A stretch of 64,000 bases of DNA from Calothrix sp. NIES-2098. GTDB taxonomy: Bacteria; Cyanobacteriota; Cyanobacteriia; Cyanobacteriales; Nostocaceae. Location of the stretch: NCBI GenBank assembly GCA_002368175.1, contig AP018173.1, forward strand, positions 158,569 through 222,568. The letters run 5' to 3'. Of this stretch, positions 26,915-36,564 are shown piece by piece (the stretch's first letter is position 1; each line of letters begins with the position of its first letter). A program made the position numbers and the translations under genes. Below the pieces are notes generated by a model. That model saw nothing but the letters and a program-made list of their open reading frames with translations. It was not told where the DNA came from and did no database searches.

Positions 26915-28249
26915 ATGGGATATACAAGCAAACGTGGGCGGCGGCCTAATGAGTATGCCAGCAAGTCTGCACATAGTCACATAATTAATGATGAATCATT
27001 ACAGGAGTTTCTTAGTCAATGTAATCTCCCTAAATCAGCAGATGAAGTAACTATTTCCGACTGCCTTAACTTTTCCTATGAACCTGTAACAAAAAATCCA
27101 ATCCGCAATATTATCGCTATTGATGGTGGATACAGTGAAGTATCTGTACAAACTGGTTTCCCATCGTCAACTGTCTGCTTTTTTCAAATCGGGGCGCTCA
27201 TCTTTAGCATTGATGATCTTGATGGACTTGGTAAACAGCCTTTCATAGACCCAGATGATATGGCGAAGTTAAAGCAGATTCAACGTTTAAAACTAACTCT
27301 GCCTGTTCGTAATATTCAATTTAAAACTGAAAGTACACTTGTAAATTCAGTACGTAGAACTATTCATAACTTTTTCTGCCAGAAAGTAGACAATGAAGAA
27401 TTGATTACAACACTACGGTGGTTCATCTTTCAGGAATATGAAACAAGTTTATCAACTTGGAACTTAGCAAGTTGTCCAGTTTGCGGACAGACAGGTATTC
27501 CCCTTAATCTGGGAGACATGACAAAGGACTATACCTTTTCTTGTAATCATTGCAGCACTGAGATTTTTCTAACAGATGTATTCCGGCTACATGAAGCTAT
27601 TGATGAAGAGTTAGGTGCTGGCGGTATTTTAGGATATTTGATGACTACGTTAGAGCAGATTATCCTAGTTCACCTCATTCGGCTCATTCTTAAGATGAAG
27701 CCTGCTTTATTGGAAGAAATCTTGTTTGTTAAGGATGGCCCACTTGCCTTTTTCGGGCAAACAGCAAATATGTACCGTCCGATGCGATCGCTTGTTAACT
27801 TTCTGTTTAAACATCACAATTTATACCTGGCTGGATTAGAAAAAAGTGGAGCCTTTGTAGAACACGCCGATGAAATATCTGAGAAGCTTGCAAACGGAAC
27901 TCTACTAATTCTAAATAATGATTACATTTACAAGTACATTCTCCCTGGTAAGGCTGACCCAAGCAGACCTTATGGTTCTACAACTTACTACAGCAATAAG
28001 TTGATTTTTAAAACATTAGCAGGCGGGATGTATATTGTTTCCTTACCAACTTCAAATAATATGACGAATCCCAAAGAAGCAGACTTTCAAAACTTGGGTG
28101 CAATTTTAACCAACATTGAAAAGCTCAAGTGTGATATGTACGATAGTTCCCTCATTCCTGTTGCTTTAGCAAACAAGCTTGTCTCTTTAGCTGACCATCC
28201 TAGCTCTAGAATTCTTCAGAAGTTTGCCAAAGGTGCAATTATTAGTTGA
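26915..28249 (+). CDS. NurA-domain nuclease
   Basis: This 444-residue protein contains IIAIDGGYSEV near residues 67-77, the first acidic motif of the NurA fold (Asp70). A zinc-ribbon-like insertion follows (CPVCGQTG near 187 and CNHC near 210), then a late acidic/basic motif (ILFVKDGPLAFFG) typical of NurA (DG[SP]L). NurA is a 5'-3' nuclease that works with HerA. The gene follows herA by 14 bases and precedes a PD-(D/E)XK-like gene by 26 bases, so all three look co-transcribed. The zinc insertion is not standard and could mediate DNA binding. Confidence 0.85.
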   Translation: MGYTSKRGRRPNEYASKSAHSHIINDESLQEFLSQCNLPKSADEVTISDCLNFSYEPVTKNPIRNIIAIDGGYSEVSVQTGFPSSTVCFFQIGALIFSIDDLDGLGKQPFIDPDDMAKLKQIQRLKLTLPVRNIQFKTESTLVNSVRRTIHNFFCQKVDNEELITTLRWFIFQEYETSLSTWNLASCPVCGQTGIPLNLGDMTKDYTFSCNHCSTEIFLTDVFRLHEAIDEELGAGGILGYLMTTLEQIILVHLIRLILKMKPALLEEILFVKDGPLAFFGQTANMYRPMRSLVNFLFKHHNLYLAGLEKSGAFVEHADEISEKLANGTLLILNNDYIYKYILPGKADPSRPYGSTTYYSNKLIFKTLAGGMYIVSLPTSNNMTNPKEADFQNLGAILTNIEKLKCDMYDSSLIPVALANKLVSLADHPSSRILQKFAKGAIIS

Positions 28250-28275
28250 TGGTTTTGAAAGGTTAGCGATCGCTC

Positions 28276-28731
28276 ATGAGCAGGCTTGATACCTCCCTCG
28301 AATCTTCTGGCGCAGAATTTTTGGTACTAGGTCATTTACTGATTGAGGGCATTCAGGCATTCAAAGCCTACACCAACTTTCCTGGCTATGACCTCATTGC
28401 CACTAATCCCGAAAAAAACCTATCCTGCCGTATCCAAGTCAAGAGCCGCTGGGCAACCGACTTTGACGGAGGTTTTCCCATCCGCAACTTTGACTGTGAC
28501 TTCGTTATCTTCGTTGCCCTGAACAGAGGTTATAGATATCGAAAGAAAGCCTCAGAGCAAAATAATGGGCGACAAGAACCACAGATTTACGTCTTTCCCG
28601 TTGATGTTATTCGCAAAGCCCAAAATCCTCAAAGCCAGTGGGGTAAAGTATTTCTAAGACATTTAGATAATCCCAAGCAGTATTCGAGTAATTGGTATTT
28701 AATCAAAACCTTTCTCATGTTTGAGGATTAA
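28276..28731 (+). CDS. PD-(D/E)XK-like protein
   Basis: This 151-residue protein has GYDLIATNPEKNLSCRIQVKSRW: an Asp followed by a QVKSR strand, consistent with a PD-(D/E)XK nuclease core in which the Glu is replaced by Gln, and an upstream helix with a conserved-looking Glu (SSGAEFLVLGHLL). It follows the NurA gene closely and may be a third nuclease or DNA-binding subunit of the HerA-NurA unit. Similar stand-alone proteins occur in cyanobacteria, so functional coupling is uncertain. Confidence 0.6.
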   Translation: MSRLDTSLESSGAEFLVLGHLLIEGIQAFKAYTNFPGYDLIATNPEKNLSCRIQVKSRWATDFDGGFPIRNFDCDFVIFVALNRGYRYRKKASEQNNGRQEPQIYVFPVDVIRKAQNPQSQWGKVFLRHLDNPKQYSSNWYLIKTFLMFED

Positions 28732-28941
28732 TAGAAAAGCGATCACACACCATGCCTAAAATTATTACAACCTTAAGTACGGTTATCCGCACCGATACAA
28801 TTGTTCTATTTTTTCTATAAAGGCATTAAAGTACATAATTCATTGGGTTTTGCATTGATTAAGTTAGCTTTCCTTTCTAGCGATCGCAGTTCGTCTAGTC
28901 AATACGTGTGGTAATGATGCTAGTGCATTGGTAGTAGAGAA

Positions 28942-29181
28942 ATGAAAAATAATACTAATATCGGACTAGGAATAATTACAATTACTATTTTGGGATTAAT
29001 AGCTTGGGGATTATTTCATGAAATTGGTCAAGCACCTTGGCAATTCATCACAATTTTAATTGCTTTATTGGGGGCATTAATTACATTTGCTGGTAATTTG
29101 CAAATTCAAATTCGTAATGAACAAAAACCTAATAAAGTCGAAATATACGATGAATCTATCCCACTAATACCAGCAATATGA
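28942..29181 (+). pseudogene. membrane protein gene truncated by an IS5-family element
   Basis: A small protein with two hydrophobic helices (IGLGIITITILGLIAWGLF; FITILIALLGALITFAG) is followed by QIQIRNEQKPNKVEIYDE. In related cyanobacterial proteins I recall, this motif leads into a longer cytoplasmic helical domain. Here the sequence changes after IYDE and stops within eight codons, next to the IS5-type transposase at 29218. It is best read as the 5' part of an interrupted gene, although a short membrane peptide could still be made. Confidence 0.6.
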
Positions 29182-29217
29182 TAATCTGCTGTTGATGAAG
29201 ATAAGTTGCATTAAGGT

Positions 29218-30031
29218 ATGGCAGGGCGATTTGAAGGATTAAGCGACGTGGAATGGAAGTTGTTTGAAGATATATTCCCCAAGGAGCCAGAAAAGAAAGG
29301 GCGAGGAATGCCCCATGCGCCGTTTCGTCATGTACTTAACACCTTACTGTATATATTGATAACAGGATGTCGTTGGTGTGATGTTCCCAAGGGAGAAATA
29401 TGGGCATCAAAAAGTGCAGCGCACAGATGGCTGATGCGTTGGGAAACAGACGGAACGTTAGAAAGTTTACAAGCACGTACACTAGGAATTGCTCAAGAGA
29501 AGGGTTTAATTAACTGGAATTACGGTGCTGTAGACGGGTCTTTTTCCCCCTGGAAAGGGTGGCGGTGAAGGAGTTAAGTATGGTCATAAAGGTAAAGGAA
29601 TTTTAATACATACCCTGACTGACGGTAATGGAATGCCTTTAGCCAATTGCACAACACCTGCCAATGGCAGTGAACGAGATCAAGTTATTCCACTACTCGA
29701 TAGCGTCAAAGTCAAAACTAATAAACCCGGTAGACCACGTAAACGAGTAAAGGTGTTGGCAGCTGATAAAGGTTACGATTCTAAAGATAAACGTGCTGCT
29801 TTACGTAAACGCGGTATCAGGCCACAATTACCCAAGCGTGTTTGGAAGAGCAAGAAAAATCGGGGCAGACCCATCAAAATCTCCGTTCCACGTTTTCAAC
29901 AAGAGCGTTGTTTCGCCTGGTTTCAAAGAAAATATCGCAGGCTTGTTGTTCGATGGGAAAGAATTGCTGCCTGCTTCAACGGTTTTCTTTCTCTTGCCAC
30001 AATTCACATCTGGATTAATAGAACCTGCTAG
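29218..30031 (+). mobile_element. IS5-family (IS427-like) transposase, two frames
   Basis: The first frame (29218-29568) has the N-terminal region FEGLSDVEWKLFEDIFPKEP...GCRWCDVPKG...RWETDGTLESLQ and ends shortly after the first catalytic Asp (GAVDGSFSP). The second, in the +1 frame, continues GKGGGEGVKYGHKGKGILIHTL, then VLAADKGYDS (second Asp) and the C-terminal KRVWKSKKNRGRP...WFQRKYRRLVVRWERIAACFNGFL. The switch occurs at a CCCCCT run near 29550. The element ends could not be fixed. The coordinates cover the coding part only. Confidence 0.8.
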
Positions 30032-30509
30032 TGCAGGACGGCAGGGGCCAGTACCAGATTTAATTAAACTCCCCAGTTTTAAACATGAGGTAGATTACTT
30101 GGCCCAAAGAGTGCAACAGTTACACGAGCGTAATACTCCCTGGAACGAAATAGCAATTATTTATCGCTCTAAATTTATGGGCGATTGCATATATAACCAC
30201 TTCCAGCAAGCCCAAATCCCAATCGAGTGGGTAAATGCCAGCAGTGACAGCCGCAACTATCACCCAGCCGAGCTTACTATCAAACTTATGACTATGCACT
30301 CATCCAAGGGGCTAGAGTTTCCAGTAGTGTGCATTCCTGGTATTGGTTATATGCCTTACCAGTACAATACACCCGCAGAAGAAGCACGGTTATTGTATGT
30401 CGCCATGACACGGGCTATAGAGCAACTGATTCTGAGTTGCGCTCGCCCATCGAAATTTACCAGCCGTTTGGAGAAAGTACTCTTCAAGGTCACAGTTAAA
30501 GCAGCATGA
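30030..30509 (+). pseudogene. UvrD/Rep-type helicase C-terminal fragment
   Basis: About 159 residues (SAGRQGPVPDLIKLPSFKHEVDYLAQRVQQL...) include superfamily 1 helicase motif V (LMTMHSSKGLEFPVVCIPG) and motif VI (EEARLLYVAMTRAIEQLIL). The N-terminal two thirds, including the Walker A motif, are absent because the IS5-type element adjoins the 5' end. It is a non-functional remnant. A second, much shorter trace of similar sequence (FTRRLEMALGKVEW) occurs near 35270-35310. Confidence 0.85.
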
Positions 30510-30769
30510 TTCAGATGCATAGCGATCGCTCCTATGCCCCATCACTACACCAAACAGCGCTGTTAGCGTTCGCTGTCTAGCATCTTCATCTGATGCTCGT
30601 CGTAGCGTGTTCCAGCGATCGCTGATGCCGGAATCGCCGCTTCGATACGGCTTAACTCCTCTGGTGATAATTCCACCTCAACAGCTTTTAATGATTCTTC
30701 AAGTTGGGTGCGCTTGCGTGCGCCGATTACTGGAATAATATTTCTGCCTTTTGCAAGTACCCAGGCAAT

Positions 30770-31906
30770 AGACTTGTCCGAAATATTAACTTAGGAAAAG
30801 AAAAATGGTAAAACGTTGAATTGAGTGTCTACCATTTTTCAAACTTAGTTATGGTTTTTGATTATATCCAAAAGTACCCACACCGAACAAAACAAATTTT
30901 AGGGATTAGTTACGAACAATTACAATCACTATTAAATTGTGCCTGCAAACGTCACCAAGAAATTAAAATTCAGCAAGAAAGCCGAAAAATAAGAATTAAT
31001 GCGGCTGGTGGAGGTCGCAAAGAATTATTATCAATCCAAGAACAAGTATGCTTATGTCTATTTTATTTAAGACAGATGCCGACATTTCAAGTATTAGGAA
31101 TGTTATTTGGGATATCTAAGACAGAAGCCAACGATACTTTTCATTCTTGGATACCAATACTGCGAGATATTTTACCAGCTAGTTTATTAGAACAAGTCTC
31201 AAATAATGAAAGCGAATTACTCTTTGTTCAGGAAGTATTAACCAATTTTAGGCTATTAGTCGATAGCCTAGAACAGCCAATCTATAGGAATTCTGACCAA
31301 AAAGAACAACAAAAATATTTTTCTGGCAAGAAGAGACAACATACATTGAAAAGTCTAATGGTCGGGATACCAGAAGGTAAGGATATTGTGGAGGTGGAAG
31401 TGGGCGTTCCTGGGCCAACAGCAGATATAAAATTGTTTCGTCAATCTCAAAATAAATTTGATAAATCTCAACCCTTTTCAGGTGATAAAGGTTTCCAAGG
31501 AGGCGAAAACATCACTACTCCTCATAAAAAGAAACCAAAACGAGAATTAACTCAACAGCAAAAAGATGAAAATAAGGCTTTGTCTAGTAATCGAATATTC
31601 ATCGAACATTTAATTCGATTACTTAAAATATTTCGCATAGCCTCACAAAGATTTCGATTAAAGCTCGATACTTATGAGCAAATTATCTTAACAGTATGTG
31701 GGTTGGTTAGATTAAGGATAGGTAGTTTAATTTTACCAACTTAGCAACTAGGAATAACTAGAAAATTTAGAAAAATAGGAGTTGATTTTTATGCCTCTAT
31801 ACTATCAGTAACTATCTTAAACCCTTGTAATTACGTTTTGACGCAAATATCAAAGTTTTGTCTCAAAGCTTTGAACAGTCTGGCTTTGGAGTTTTCGGAC
31901 AAGTCT
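30770..31906 (+). mobile_element. IS5-family element, copy 1 of 2
   Basis: The 1137-bp element is bounded by AGACTTGTCCGAAA (30770 on) and its complement TTTCGGACAAGTCT (ending 31906), with AAT target duplications at 30767-30769 and 31907-31909. A copy with the identical transposase and length lies at 53198-54334 in the opposite orientation, so the transposition is recent. Confidence 0.93.
30821..31744 (+). CDS. IS5-family transposase (DDE_Tnp_4 type)
   Basis: This 307-residue protein has an N-terminal HTH region (KELLSIQEQVCLCLFYLRQMPTFQVLGMLFGISKTEANDTFHSW) and a DDE_Tnp_4 catalytic core: LVDSLEQPI (first Asp), FSGDKGFQGG (second Asp) and NRIFIEHLIRLLKIFRI (Glu). The frame is intact and identical to that at 53360-54283, so the element is probably active. 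Confidence 0.9.
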   Translation: MSVYHFSNLVMVFDYIQKYPHRTKQILGISYEQLQSLLNCACKRHQEIKIQQESRKIRINAAGGGRKELLSIQEQVCLCLFYLRQMPTFQVLGMLFGISKTEANDTFHSWIPILRDILPASLLEQVSNNESELLFVQEVLTNFRLLVDSLEQPIYRNSDQKEQQKYFSGKKRQHTLKSLMVGIPEGKDIVEVEVGVPGPTADIKLFRQSQNKFDKSQPFSGDKGFQGGENITTPHKKKPKRELTQQQKDENKALSSNRIFIEHLIRLLKIFRIASQRFRLKLDTYEQIILTVCGLVRLRIGSLILPT

Positions 31907-32893
31907 AATGGCCAACTGTGAAGGACTAACTCCTTTAGTTGTAGCAATTTGCTTTAGCTCTTCAACAAAACGCTGGTTTTGGGCAAAGTTTTCTTCCCTA
32001 AAACGCGGTAAATAGGCACGGAAGTCACCTTGAGCAGATGGAGTAGAACCACTCAGTAGACCTCGCGAAAGAACGCCATAGGCAGTCACGCCAATACCAA
32101 GTTCTTCTAGTACGGGAAATATCTCGGTTTCAGGACTACGGCTAATGAGCGAGTATTCAATCTGAAGGTCGCTGATGGGGTAAACAGCGTGTGCGCGGCG
32201 AATAGTGTCTACTCCCACCTCTGATAAACCGATATATCGGACATAGCCAGCCTTTATTAGTTCAGCGATTGCTCCTATGGTGTCTTCAATAGGAACTTGT
32301 GGGTCTAGTCGAGCAGGACGGTAAATATCGATGTGGTCTACTCCCAATCGAGTAAGACTATAGGCTGCGAAATTTTTAACGGCGGAGGGCCGCGCATCTG
32401 TACCTATCCATCCACCATCAGGAGAGCGCATTGCGCCAAATTTCACAGAAAGCAGGGCTTTGTCTCGGCGGTCTTTCAGCGCACGACCAATCAGCATTTC
32501 ATTGTGTCCGGTGCCGTAGAAATCACCTGTATCTAGCAGCGTTACACCGTAATCAAGAGCTGCGTGGATGGTGGCAATACTTTCGTTGTCGTCCGCCGTA
32601 CCGTACATTCCGGACATACCCATACATCCAAGAGCCAAGGGGAAAACAGTTAGACCAGTAGAGCCGATTTGACGAAGCTCGATTCTATGTTCAGTGGTCA
32701 TAGTTTTTTTCCAATTGTTCTGTGTTTACCCTAAGCGAATTAGTTTCCATTTGCAACAAGGCAGCGGCAAGTTTAATAGTATTTATGTACTATTAAAGCC
32801 AGAGCGCGTAGGCGTAGCCCCTTAAAGTAGACATCGCTCTCATCTGCTAATCTAGGCTATGAAAAAATATAAGCGATATCACTGTTTATTCAA

Positions 32894-33859
32894 CTAAGTG
32901 TTTGAGGAACTGGCTTGATTGAGAAGGTCAATAGCATCTTGGTCGAGATGAAGATTGACAGCTTTGATAATATCGTTGAGTTGCTCAACCTTGGTTGCAC
33001 TAACAATAGGAGCAGTAATAGTGTGATTAGCAATGAGCCACGCCAGAGAAACTTGGGTGGGAGTAGAATTATAAGTTTTTGCCACCCGATCAATTGCCTC
33101 TAAAATTCGCAAACCACGAGGGTTTAAATATCTTTTTACAGAACTACCACGCAGACTAATAGACAAATCTTTTTCTGAGCGATATTTACCAGTGAGAAAG
33201 CCACTGCACAAAGAGGAATAGCTAATTACACCAATTCCATGTTCAGTGGAAATTTGTTGTAAATCCTGCTCATAACCATCTCGGTCATACAAGTTATAAC
33301 GAGGCTGAAGGCTCTCGTAGCGAGGATAGCTATACTGACGGCTGATTTCTAATGCCCTCCGCAGACGTTCTGCACTATAATTTGAAGCACCAATTGCACG
33401 TACTTTTCCCTGACGAATCAACTCTGCGTAGGTTTCAAGAGTTTCTTCAAGTGGAGTAGTTTCATCGTCAATATGCGATTGATATAGATCAATATAATCA
33501 GTTTGTAACCTTTGCAATGAGTCTTCAACAGCTTGTTGAATGTGTTGACGAGAAAGCCCTTTGCCTTTAATGCCCATATCGTTGCCAACCTTAGTTGCAA
33601 TCACCACTTGGTCACGATTTTTACGCTGTTTGAGCCATTTTCCTAAAATTGTCTCGGACTCTCCACCAATATTTCCTTTCACCCATGTGGAATAGACATC
33701 AGCTGTGTCAATAAAATTACCTCCAGCCGCTATAAAGTTATCTAAAATCTCAAATGAAGTATTTTCATCAATTGTCCAACCAAACACGTTGCCACCAAAA
33801 CATAATAGTGATACTTCTAGTCCTGAATGTCCAAGTTTACGTTTTTGTGTAATGACCAT
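32894..33859 (-). CDS. aldo/keto reductase
   Basis: An intact 321-residue AKR: KRKLGHSGLEVSLLCFGGNVFGW, FIDTADVYSTWVKG (Asp and Tyr), VVIATKVGN (Lys) and DYIDLYQSHIDDETTPLEETL (His of the catalytic tetrad), with a C-terminal ATKVEQLNDIIKAVNLHL NADPH-binding region. It reduces aldehydes or ketones in the cytoplasm; the substrate is unknown. It lies just upstream of the IS-split aldo/keto reductase on the same strand but differs strongly from it, so it is a paralogue and not a duplicate. Confidence 0.92.
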   Translation of the reverse strand: MVITQKRKLGHSGLEVSLLCFGGNVFGWTIDENTSFEILDNFIAAGGNFIDTADVYSTWVKGNIGGESETILGKWLKQRKNRDQVVIATKVGNDMGIKGKGLSRQHIQQAVEDSLQRLQTDYIDLYQSHIDDETTPLEETLETYAELIRQGKVRAIGASNYSAERLRRALEISRQYSYPRYESLQPRYNLYDRDGYEQDLQQISTEHGIGVISYSSLCSGFLTGKYRSEKDLSISLRGSSVKRYLNPRGLRILEAIDRVAKTYNSTPTQVSLAWLIANHTITAPIVSATKVEQLNDIIKAVNLHLDQDAIDLLNQASSSNT

Positions 33860-34310
33860 AAGTTTTCTCTCAAGACAGTTTTATAATTTCTTGTGCCAAC
33901 TATGGCTTTATAAAAAATACAATATGCTCTTTAAACTACGATAAATATATCGACAAACCGTTATTTAATAGCACACGAAGAGTATCATGAAAAATCATCC
34001 AAAATCAAGTCTTTTTATCGTTCTATTACTTCTTTTGTCTTGACTTCTGGGAGAGAATCTCAAGCGGTTATGCTTACCAACAATAGAAACAAAGCTGTTG
34101 CTCCCGTCTTACCAACTCTACCAATTTTTGAGAGCAGCGATAAAAGCGGGCTGCGATCGCCCTAATCAAGCGAGGAAAACTGATGAGCGATACCTGCCAG
34201 GTTACTTGGGAAAGCCGCCCCCTCAACGCTACATCATCAAAAATCAGGCAGAAAACGATTTGAAGGGGCTATTTGCCTTTATGCTGAAGCGGAAGGGAGA
34301 AAAAACATTT

Positions 34311-35162
34311 ATGAGACAAAATCCCACCTACCACCTTAGCTTACTGAAAGCCCTGACTCTAGCTTTCTTTGTATTGGCATCCGTAATGCCCCCAACTGTT
34401 TTAGCCAACGAAAGCGAAAAAGCGACATTCAACAGTACAACCACGCTCCAAACTATACTGAAGAGCAGTCATCGCTCAGAGCAGAATCGCCTCCGAGACA
34501 AGTACCGCCACCCCGCCGAAACTCTCGAATTCTTCGGTCTGCGCTCCAATATGACCGTAGTTGAATTATGGCCGGGGGGTGGGTGGTATACTGAGATATT
34601 GTCCCCATTTCTAGCACCCAAGGGACAACTCATAGTTACTAACTTGGCTCTCCGCACGAGTAAACCCGCTTTGGCTTTCCAAGAGAAACTAGCAGCTAAT
34701 CCAGAGATTTTTGGTAAGGTCAAAGTAGCCCAAATCAATCCCCCAAATGAACTTACCCTGGCCCCAGACAACTCTGTGGACATGGTTGTTACCTTCCGCA
34801 ATATTCACAACTGGGTCAAAGCTGGCTATGACGGGCAGGTTTATGCAGCAGCTTACAAAGCACTCAAGCCAGGAGGCATCTTAGGGGTGGAAGAACACCG
34901 CGCCAAAGTAGGCACTTCTTTAGCTGAGAGTATAAAAACTGGCTATATGTCTGAAGACGGGGTAATTGCTGCTGTACAGAAAGCAGGCTTCAAATTGGTG
35001 GGCAAATCAGAAATTAATGCTAACCCAAAAGATACCAAAGACTATCAAGGTGGAGTGTGGACACTACCTCCAACCTTGAGCCAAGGGCAAAAGGATAAGC
35101 AACGTTTCCTCTTGATTGGAGAGAGCGATCGCATGACTCTTAAGTTCGTCAAACCAAACTGA
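34311..35162 (+). CDS. exported SAM-dependent methyltransferase-like protein
   Basis: The start ATG 34311 (283 residues) is preferred to 34098 because it gives a signal peptide (SLLKALTLAFFVLASVMPPTVLA-NE) and has GGGAG 13 bases upstream. The mature part has LEFFGLRSNMTVVELWPGGGWYTEILSPFLAPKGQLIVTN, a class I methyltransferase glycine-rich motif I, and AYKALKPGGILGVEEHRA, motif V/VI-like. Related predicted methyltransferases are typically exported. The substrate is unknown. A HIP1 site lies near its 3' end. Confidence 0.82.
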   Translation: MRQNPTYHLSLLKALTLAFFVLASVMPPTVLANESEKATFNSTTTLQTILKSSHRSEQNRLRDKYRHPAETLEFFGLRSNMTVVELWPGGGWYTEILSPFLAPKGQLIVTNLALRTSKPALAFQEKLAANPEIFGKVKVAQINPPNELTLAPDNSVDMVVTFRNIHNWVKAGYDGQVYAAAYKALKPGGILGVEEHRAKVGTSLAESIKTGYMSEDGVIAAVQKAGFKLVGKSEINANPKDTKDYQGGVWTLPPTLSQGQKDKQRFLLIGESDRMTLKFVKPN

Positions 35163-35343
35163 TGATTGCAATAGGTGCGTACGTAGCAACGATGACCATC
35201 GCATCTGCACGGAAATGACTGTTGGTGTGCGCCCTTCTTAAAGGATGCATAGCGATCGCTCCTCCCAATTCACCCGCCGTTTGGAGATGGCATTAGGTAA
35301 AGTGGAGTGGTAGCGAAAGAAATTTGATTGTGTTCACAATATA

Positions 35344-35356
35344 TTCTTAGAGGAAA
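35344..35356. repeat. recurrent intergenic motif (copy 3)
   Basis: TTCTTAGAGGAAA, matching the motif at 20466, about 45 bases upstream of a small gene. Confidence 0.6.
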
Positions 35357-35401
35357 CCCAAGCTTAGGCGTAATCTGTCGCAGACATCACACCCAGCTCT
35401 C

Positions 35402-35614
35402 ATGACTAACATCCACGACCTTGGCATGACTGATAACGAATATGCTGCTCTTGTTGCCAAAGGATACAACCCAAATTTAGAACTTGAGCTAATAGAACTG
35501 GGCGAAAGTCCAGCTATAGCAAGGAAGTTGAGCCTAATTGTAGGGCTAACACAAGATAAACCACCCCAAACTGACCTGGAGTGGGAAGAGTTTATGGCAG
35601 CTTGGGGGGATTAG
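35402..35614 (+). CDS. small hypothetical protein
   Basis: A 70-residue acidic protein (MTNIHDLGMTDNEYAALVAKGYNPNLELE...) with a helical middle and a WEEFMAAWGD tail. No family is recognised. The start ATG 35402 has no strong Shine-Dalgarno sequence, which is usual in cyanobacteria. Codon use and composition look like neighbouring short plasmid genes. Confidence 0.5.
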   Translation: MTNIHDLGMTDNEYAALVAKGYNPNLELELIELGESPAIARKLSLIVGLTQDKPPQTDLEWEEFMAAWGD

Positions 35615-35757
35615 TTCTCTTGGAAAGTGGGCGAGCGCTGTACAAAGGTACTACGCGTTTAAGCAGTGCGTCTAATTGGTATCTTCGGAAATAATGTCAG
35701 TGTAACTGTAGAAGTAGGGTAGAAGTAGTCTTGTATGCTCTTGTACCTAAAGAAGTT

Positions 35758-36279
35758 ATGAAAGAAATCAGCTATTTAGAAGCATGGCAGTTATGGTTTT
35801 CTGGTCAGCAAACTAGCAGTTATCTTCTTTGGGGAATGCAAATATTGTGGTGGGGCAGAATTGGTAAAGTCATTCAGTTGATATCAGCCCTCACAATTTT
35901 AGCTGAGATTATTGGTGCAGAGAGAATTCGTAAATTTGGTAAGTCACTACGTAAAGATTTTACTATTTTGAAGTTTTGGCAAGATTTTAAGCAAGTCAGC
36001 CAAGAATTCTTACAAGATTTATCACAAACTAGGATAGCTGGAAAATTTGATATATTAAAACTGATTTTCTTTAGCATCAAGTGGCTACCTAAAAGCGCGA
36101 AGATAATACTTCTTACCTTAATAAGTGGTTCTGCTATTCTACAAGAATTGTTTATTAATACTTTTATTATTAACTCTATGGCTTGGATATTAGAAAGACC
36201 TTATATAAGCAACTTAATAAAAGTAGTTAGTGTTCTCTTGCTCCTGATAGGTTTTCACTTCGACCTTCTGGCATCTTAG
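35758..36279 (+). CDS. integral membrane hypothetical protein
   Basis: From ATG 35758 (173 residues) the protein has a hydrophobic segment near the N-terminus (VIQLISALTILAEIIG), a charged central loop (ERIRKFGKSLRKDF...), and two C-terminal membrane segments (IILLTLISGSAILQELFI; LIKVVSVLLLLIGFHFDLL). An in-frame TTG at 35731 would add nine residues without benefit. No family is recognised. Confidence 0.55.
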   Translation: MKEISYLEAWQLWFSGQQTSSYLLWGMQILWWGRIGKVIQLISALTILAEIIGAERIRKFGKSLRKDFTILKFWQDFKQVSQEFLQDLSQTRIAGKFDILKLIFFSIKWLPKSAKIILLTLISGSAILQELFINTFIINSMAWILERPYISNLIKVVSVLLLLIGFHFDLLAS

Positions 36280-36372
36280 CTTTTTAGTGAATTAAGCAAC
36301 TTGCCTTGATTATTTAAAAGTGATCGACCCCTAAACCCTGCTAAAATCCCTGTATTCAATACACCAACTACC

Positions 36373-36564
36373 ATGTCTGGCAAAGGATTTGGGCAACGCC
36401 AACCTTCAAAAATCGATAAAATTATTGAATCTGCGGTGCGCTATTGCCAAAAACGCAATCCAGAAGCACTGGATAAAATTTTTGACAATCTGCCTGTGAA
36501 ACTCAACAAGCAGGTGTTATACCAATTCACGAAAAATTTGATTCAAATAAAGCATCAAGAATAA
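36373..36564 (+). pseudogene. small hypothetical gene cut by an IS630-family element
   Basis: The first 49 residues (MSGKGFGQRQPSKIDKIIESAVRYCQKRNPEALDKIFDNL...) belong to the original gene and the last ~14 are encoded inside the IS630 end at 36522. With the element removed the frame runs into TAG within two codons, so either the original protein was about 50 residues or the region had already decayed. The sequence is basic and helical; function unknown. Confidence 0.5.

Larger units (their letters stand above)
30563..32701 (-). pseudogene. aldo/keto reductase split by an IS5-family element
   Basis: The N-terminal part (31907-32701, 265 codons) and C-terminal part (30563-30769, 69 codons including stop) flank an IS5-type element with a 3-bp target duplication AAT. 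Removing the element restores GVSPSQLAI-AWVLAKGRN in frame, giving a 332-residue aldo/keto reductase. Visible landmarks are ALGCMGMSGMYG, LLDTGDFYG (Asp and Tyr of the catalytic tetrad), LSVKFG (Lys) and IIPVIGARKRTQLEE (NADPH-binding loop). The enzyme would be NADPH-dependent. The 5' part could still yield a truncated protein ending inside the IS at 31850. Confidence 0.92.
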
